Shown here one piece after another: positions 32,026 through 35,943 of a stretch of 35,943 nt of DNA (the first letter of the stretch is position 1; each line of letters opens with the position of its first letter). The translations under genes and the position numbers were made by a program. The notes beneath the pieces were generated by a model. It was not told where the DNA came from. It was given only the letters and a program-made list of their open reading frames with translations, and searched no databases. The stretch is from an uncultured Oscillospiraceae bacterium (lineage in GTDB: Bacteria > Bacillota > Clostridia > Oscillospirales > Ruminococcaceae), in contig CAKTCT010000024.1 in the NCBI GenBank assembly GCA_934539585.1, forward strand, positions 1 through 35,943, given 5' to 3'.

Positions 32026-34851
32026 CTACCGTTCCTCCACCGCCATCTCCGCGGAATAATACCCCGCGGCGGGCAGCTCCGGAGCCATAGCGGGGAAGCA
32101 GACCCTTTCCGCGCCGCCGACGGCTTCCATCTGCTGCCGGGCGCAGACCGCGCCTGTTTCGTCCCGGAAGGTGACGGTGAGGGCGTAGCGCGCCCCCGGA
32201 GCCGTGCCGTACAGGACCGGCGTGAAGGAGAACCCGCCGCCCTTGACCACGTTGACGTCGTCGGAGGCCGCTGTCAGCGGGGCGTAGCCGTCCCGGAGGG
32301 TGTAAAAGGCCAGCTTGGGGTAGCCGTAGAAATCAATGGGAGGCTTCAGATAGCCGCCGTCGTTGGCGCCGCCCATGAGGCAGCACCAGAGCATCCCGTC
32401 CACCCCCAGCTGCCGCATCCGGCGCACGGTGCAGGCCGCCGCCAGGGCCTGGTACGCCTGGCTCTGCCGCCACTGGTCCGGCGTGGTGGAAAAGCCCAGG
32501 GAGACCTCGTCGGGGAATTCGTAGGAATACGGGTTGAAATACTCCCCGGCCTCGGGAACATGGGGATTCTGCCGGCCGATCACCGCAAACTCCGAGACGA
32601 TGTAGCCGTGATCCTTGCTTTCGCAGAGCTCCGGCTGGAGGTTCCAGGGCTGGGTGCGCAGGCTACTCCACTTTTCGCCGTAGCCCAAAAGGAGGGTGTA
32701 GGTGTGGGCGGAGCGGACCACCAGAGGGTCCCGCCAGCCTTCCGATGAGACGGCGGGGCGGCCGTCCTGGTCCGTGGTCCCGGCGTCGTTGTAGTATCCG
32801 CAGCCTTTCATGGGGTAAAGCTCCCCGGCGTAATACAGGTGGGAGACCGGGCAGATGAGCCGGCTCTCATCGACGCTTTTCACCGCGGGGACAAAGGCGT
32901 CGTAGATGGCGTCCACCTCGGGCAGAGCGGGATGGTACTCGTTGCTGCCCTCCCACATGATGATGCTGGGGTGGTTGATCCGCTGGCGCATCTGCCGGAG
33001 GTACCCTTCCCGGGCGTGCCAGACGCCGCAGGGGGGGATGTGCTCCGCGCTGTCGATGTAGCGGGTGATCCAGATGACCATGATCCCCAGCCGGTCGGCG
33101 ATGCGGGCGTACCGGGCATCGTTGGTGCCGTAGCCCAGGATGTGGAGCCGCAGCGTGTTGCCGTTCATGGCCTTGAGCATCATCAGCTGCCGGGCCACCT
33201 GGGCCGTGGAGGGGCAGATGTGGGCCGTGGAAGTCTTGTCATACGGCGGCAGGAACTGCATCAGCAGCGCGCCGGTGAGGACGATGGGCCTGCCGTTGAG
33301 GAGGAAGCGGCCTTCCTCCTGGCGGATGGTCCGGAAGCCGGTCTCAATGACCTCGTCGTCCAGGGCCGCGCCGTTTTCGTCCAGAGCCTCCACCCGGAGG
33401 GCGTAGAGGGCCGGATTTTCCGTGGACCAGGGCGTTACCGGGGCGGTGAGTTCCGCCTGGAGCCGCCCGTCCTCCACGGGAAATTCCCCTGCGGCCAACT
33501 CTTCGCCCGAAACGGGGTGAATCTGCCGCAGCAGGACCCGGGCCCGGGAAGCCCCCTTCATGTCCGCCGTGACCCGGAAAGCCGCGCCGGTTTCCGTGAC
33601 GGCGGTGGTGACGGCCTCCAGGTTCCGGATTTCCACCGACCGGAACAGGGTCAGGGCCGCGCCTTCGCTGAACCAGCCGACATAGGAGTCCTTCTGCCGG
33701 TGCCAGTTGAAAAAGACCTCCGGGGCCCGGGGCTCCACCAGGAGCCGCAGCCGGTTCTTTCCGGGCCGGAGAGCGGCGGTCACGTCCAACTCCAGGGTCT
33801 CGAAGGAGTCGGTCTCCGTGATGCAGATGCCGTTGAGCCAGACGCTGCCGCCGGGGTCCAGGGAGGAAACCGTCAGCCGGGCGTTGGCGAAGTCCTCCGC
33901 TTCAAACTCTTTGGTGAGGATCAGGCGGCGGTTCCGGTTTTCGTAGTTCCCCACCGCGTAGGGGAGGGCGACCTCTCCCAGCTCCCGGCGGTCAGGCTGA
34001 TAGGGGGCGGCGGGGCGGAAGAAATCGGTGACGGCGCCGCTTTCCAGGACCATTTTCTCCGGCCGGAGCCGCCACTCCCCGGTGTGGAACATCCCGCTGC
34101 TGAGGAACAGCAGGTCCGGGGAGAACCCGGCGGGCATGGGCAGAGGGCGGCTTTCCTTACCGTTTAAGACCACCCGGAACTCGCCGTCGCCCAGAAGGAC
34201 GGTGACGGTCTGCCACTGGCCGAAGGCGTACTCGCCCACCAGGAAGTTCCGCAGATGGTAGGGGCACGGCTCCGCCGCCCGGGCGCGGAGGCTGCCGTTG
34301 GGGTAGAACTGGAGCTTCACCAGGTCCTGGATGCCGCAGCGCAGCTCCACGGTGTGGCCGTAGGTGGTGTCCAGAATCCCGGCGGGGAGGGGGTAGAAGA
34401 ACTTTTTGTCAATGAAGAAGGAAAAGGTGAAGGACTGAAGCCGCCCGTCAAAGGCGTATGCGGCGGCGGGGGTGGGGGGCAGCGGCAGGTCGGCGAAGCA
34501 GAGGCAGCCGTCCTCCACCGACACCTTTTTGGTGTAGAGGTTCCAGCCGTCAAAGGGCTGGGGGGCGTTTTCCAGGGCGGCGTCCATCCGGTCAAAGAAA
34601 ATCCGCCGGGAAACCCGGGGTGCGGGAAGGGCCGGGCAGAGCTCCGGGGCAGCCTTTTCCGAAGCCTCCTCGGTGACTACCGGGACGGGGTTCTCCGGGA
34701 GCCCATAGCTCTTTTCTAAGAACTCTGCGTACTTGGTGAGGAATTCCAGGCGCTCCTTTTTGGACAGCACCGTGGGGTCGGTGAAGTCGTGGGGGGCGTT
34801 GGGCAGAGCGGGGTCGTAGTAGAAAAATTCGCGGAAGGTGGATGGGTTCAT
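32026..34851 (-). CDS. GH2-family glycosidase with N-terminal LamG-like domain
   Basis: This 941-aa protein has no signal peptide. Residues 1-60 are a helical leader (SKKERLEFLTKYAEFLEKSYG). Residues about 95-280 look like a concanavalin/laminin-G sandwich (FDGRLQSFTFSFFID through QWQTVTVLLGDGEFRVVLNG). Then come the GH2 sugar-binding domain (about 300-430; DPGGSVWLNGICITE), an Ig-like domain and a TIM barrel. The acid/base Glu is about residue 636 in WEGSNEY and the likely nucleophile Glu about 752 in IVSEFAV. Family members are beta-galactosidases, glucuronidases and mannosidases; the specificity is unknown. The start at 34851 is chosen for AGGAGG 8 nt upstream; the longer ORF would run through the divergent AraC gene. 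That AraC is the probable regulator. Confidence 0.9.
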   Translation of the reverse strand: MNPSTFREFFYYDPALPNAPHDFTDPTVLSKKERLEFLTKYAEFLEKSYGLPENPVPVVTEEASEKAAPELCPALPAPRVSRRIFFDRMDAALENAPQPFDGWNLYTKKVSVEDGCLCFADLPLPPTPAAAYAFDGRLQSFTFSFFIDKKFFYPLPAGILDTTYGHTVELRCGIQDLVKLQFYPNGSLRARAAEPCPYHLRNFLVGEYAFGQWQTVTVLLGDGEFRVVLNGKESRPLPMPAGFSPDLLFLSSGMFHTGEWRLRPEKMVLESGAVTDFFRPAAPYQPDRRELGEVALPYAVGNYENRNRRLILTKEFEAEDFANARLTVSSLDPGGSVWLNGICITETDSFETLELDVTAALRPGKNRLRLLVEPRAPEVFFNWHRQKDSYVGWFSEGAALTLFRSVEIRNLEAVTTAVTETGAAFRVTADMKGASRARVLLRQIHPVSGEELAAGEFPVEDGRLQAELTAPVTPWSTENPALYALRVEALDENGAALDDEVIETGFRTIRQEEGRFLLNGRPIVLTGALLMQFLPPYDKTSTAHICPSTAQVARQLMMLKAMNGNTLRLHILGYGTNDARYARIADRLGIMVIWITRYIDSAEHIPPCGVWHAREGYLRQMRQRINHPSIIMWEGSNEYHPALPEVDAIYDAFVPAVKSVDESRLICPVSHLYYAGELYPMKGCGYYNDAGTTDQDGRPAVSSEGWRDPLVVRSAHTYTLLLGYGEKWSSLRTQPWNLQPELCESKDHGYIVSEFAVIGRQNPHVPEAGEYFNPYSYEFPDEVSLGFSTTPDQWRQSQAYQALAAACTVRRMRQLGVDGMLWCCLMGGANDGGYLKPPIDFYGYPKLAFYTLRDGYAPLTAASDDVNVVKGGGFSFTPVLYGTAPGARYALTVTFRDETGAVCARQQMEAVGGAERVCFPAMAPELPAAGYYSAEMAVEER

Positions 34852-34872
34852 TTTTGTAACCTCCTGAAAAAA

Positions 34873-34901
34873 TTGACATTTGATTCTGCCTGTGATACAA
34901 T
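34873..34901 (+). promoter_or_regulatory. SigA promoter of the right-hand AraC gene
   Basis: TTGACA (34873-34878), a 17-bp spacer and TACAAT (34896-34901) lie 25 bp before the start. No clear opposing promoter for GH2 is visible in the 75-bp gap, consistent with activation by AraC. Confidence 0.85.
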
Positions 34902-34926
34902 GCAGACAGCACAAGGGGGACGATTT

Positions 34927-35766
34927 ATGTACTATCACTGGGGGTTCAACGAGAACTATCACAAATCCCATACCGTGGACGGGCCCTTGGGGGTGGTCTC
35001 GGCGGGGTACATCCAGGTGGCGTACAATTCCCGGACCGATCGGCCCGAGGGACTGGGGGACTGGCAGCTTTTGTGGGTGAAAAGCGGGCGGCTGCGCCTG
35101 GAGGGCCGGTCCGACGGCGTTTCGGAGCTGACCGCCGGTCAGGGAGTCCTGTTCCGGCCCGGGGAGCCCCAGATCTACCGCTATTTCGAAGACGAATGCA
35201 CCGAATCCTGCTGGGTCCACTTTGGGGGCAGCGACGCTCCGGCTCTGGTGGAGCGGCTGGGCCTGGGGGATTTCCGTCTGGGGGAGCTCTGGGACAGCCG
35301 GGAAATGGAGTCCGGTGTCCGCCAATTGGTCCGGGAGCTCCAGCAGAAGGACTTCGCCTTTGAGGAAAAGGCCAACGCCCTGCTGGTGTCCATCCTGGTG
35401 GCCCTGGCCCGGGGCCAGCGGACCGGCGGGCTCCCGGCAGGGGAAACGGCCATCAAGGCCATCTGCGGGAAAATGCAGACGGAGTACATGCTCCGGGTTC
35501 CCAACGCCGAATACGCCGCCCGGTGCGGGGTCAGCCTGCCCCATTTTCTGCGGTCCTTCCGCAGCGTCACCGGGACCTCGCCCCAGCAGTACCTGCTGGA
35601 CCTCCGGATGCAGGCGGCTAAGGAGCTTTTGCTGGACACCGACTATCCTGTCGAGAGGATTTCCGCGATGATCGGTATAGACGATCCTCTCTATTTCAGC
35701 CGGGTCTTCAAAAAGCATCAGGGGGTCAGCCCCACCGCTTATCGGAAGGCGGGAAGGCTGAATTGA
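34927..35766 (+). CDS. AraC-family regulator divergent from GH2
   Basis: This 279-aa regulator has an N-terminal cupin-like domain (about 1-150; LTAGQGVLFRPGEPQIYRYF is the typical beta-hairpin) and a C-terminal AraC domain (about 180-275; AARCGVSLPHFLRSFRSVTG and ISAMIGIDDPLYFSRVFKKHQG, then SPTAYRK). AAGGGGG precedes the ATG, and the promoter is close to consensus. It is transcribed away from the GH2 gene and most likely activates it in response to a sugar. No terminator is obvious after the stop. Confidence 0.93.
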   Translation: MYYHWGFNENYHKSHTVDGPLGVVSAGYIQVAYNSRTDRPEGLGDWQLLWVKSGRLRLEGRSDGVSELTAGQGVLFRPGEPQIYRYFEDECTESCWVHFGGSDAPALVERLGLGDFRLGELWDSREMESGVRQLVRELQQKDFAFEEKANALLVSILVALARGQRTGGLPAGETAIKAICGKMQTEYMLRVPNAEYAARCGVSLPHFLRSFRSVTGTSPQQYLLDLRMQAAKELLLDTDYPVERISAMIGIDDPLYFSRVFKKHQGVSPTAYRKAGRLN

Positions 35767-35943
35767 CGGGATAGGTCCTGCTTTTACTATATCGGATTCC
35801 ACCTGGAATTGGAATGGAGTTTCCTATCGTTTCACATGGACAATCGTATAATGGAAAATGCCAATCGATATTGTAAGATAAATTGCGCAAAAAGGAAAAG
35901 GCATAGAAGAAGACATAGTTTGCAGACTCTGGTAGAATGAAGT
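35767..35943. other. Intergenic DNA at the right edge
   Basis: This AT-rich stretch has no gene. A TATAAT lies at 35847-35852 without a good -35. AAGACA, a 17-bp spacer and TAGAAT end at the window edge and may be the promoter of a gene just beyond it. Confidence 0.4.

Noticed and set aside
35847..35852. TATAAT near the right edge as a promoter
   Set aside because: No -35 element lies at 16-18 bp, and no downstream gene is visible before the window ends.

Overview
The window looks like chromosomal DNA from a high-GC Firmicute of the Oscillospiraceae type, probably gut-associated. The evidence is strongly GC-rich coding DNA with opposite-strand shadow ORFs, AGGAGG-type ribosome binding sites, TTGACA/TATAAT promoters, a YesM/YesN-type sensor pair, many AraC regulators, ROK proteins, a glycyl radical enzyme and many carbohydrate-active enzymes. 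The lineage is inference; no rRNA, tRNA or marker gene is present.

Layout. (1) 0.3-3.6 kb, minus strand: YesN-like response regulator and YesM-like histidine kinase. Divergent from them (3.9-6.0 kb) is an SGNH hydrolase plus zinc dehydrogenase pair. (2) 6.0-7.0 kb: a tandem array of about 290-bp units, each carrying a decayed copy of the dehydrogenase 3' end and its terminator. (3) 7.5-11.5 kb, minus: an overlapping operon of two CydDC-like ABC half-transporters, a twice-frameshifted YgbA-type gene and a DUF454/YbaN membrane protein. It sits behind a clear promoter with two GTTAG-N6-CTAAC operators. (4) 11.6-15.8 kb: a glycyl radical enzyme of the eliminase/dehydratase type with its activase, and a divergent AraC regulator. 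(5) 15.9-16.6 kb: a TipA-type MerR regulator with a 19-bp-spacer promoter. (6) 16.7-18.8 kb: an AraC regulator divergent from a URO-D/MtaA-like protein. (7) 18.9-24.8 kb: a sialidase-fold protein with four Asp boxes and a 1585-residue GH38 alpha-mannosidase-like protein, each with its own strong promoter. (8) 24.86-25.21 kb: eleven back-to-back hairpins, followed by an AT-rich islet (to about 26.59 kb) holding a frameshifted Nudix gene, a coiled-coil protein and an AraC remnant. (9) 26.6-30.8 kb: a ROK repressor divergent from a ROK kinase, SIS isomerase and GH43-like beta-propeller operon. (10) 30.9-35.8 kb: a nucleoside hydrolase, a GH2 glycosidase with an extra N-terminal domain, and a divergent AraC regulator.

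How it fits together. The region is a string of small, separately regulated catabolic modules, each usually paired with a divergent AraC, ROK or two-component regulator. None of the glycosidases has a signal peptide and no sugar transporter is present, so the enzymes probably act inside the cell on oligosaccharides imported by systems elsewhere. The least-explained elements are the 290-bp terminator array, the hairpin array beside the AT-rich islet, the glycyl radical enzyme of unknown substrate, and the ABC/YgbA/YbaN operon with its twin operators.
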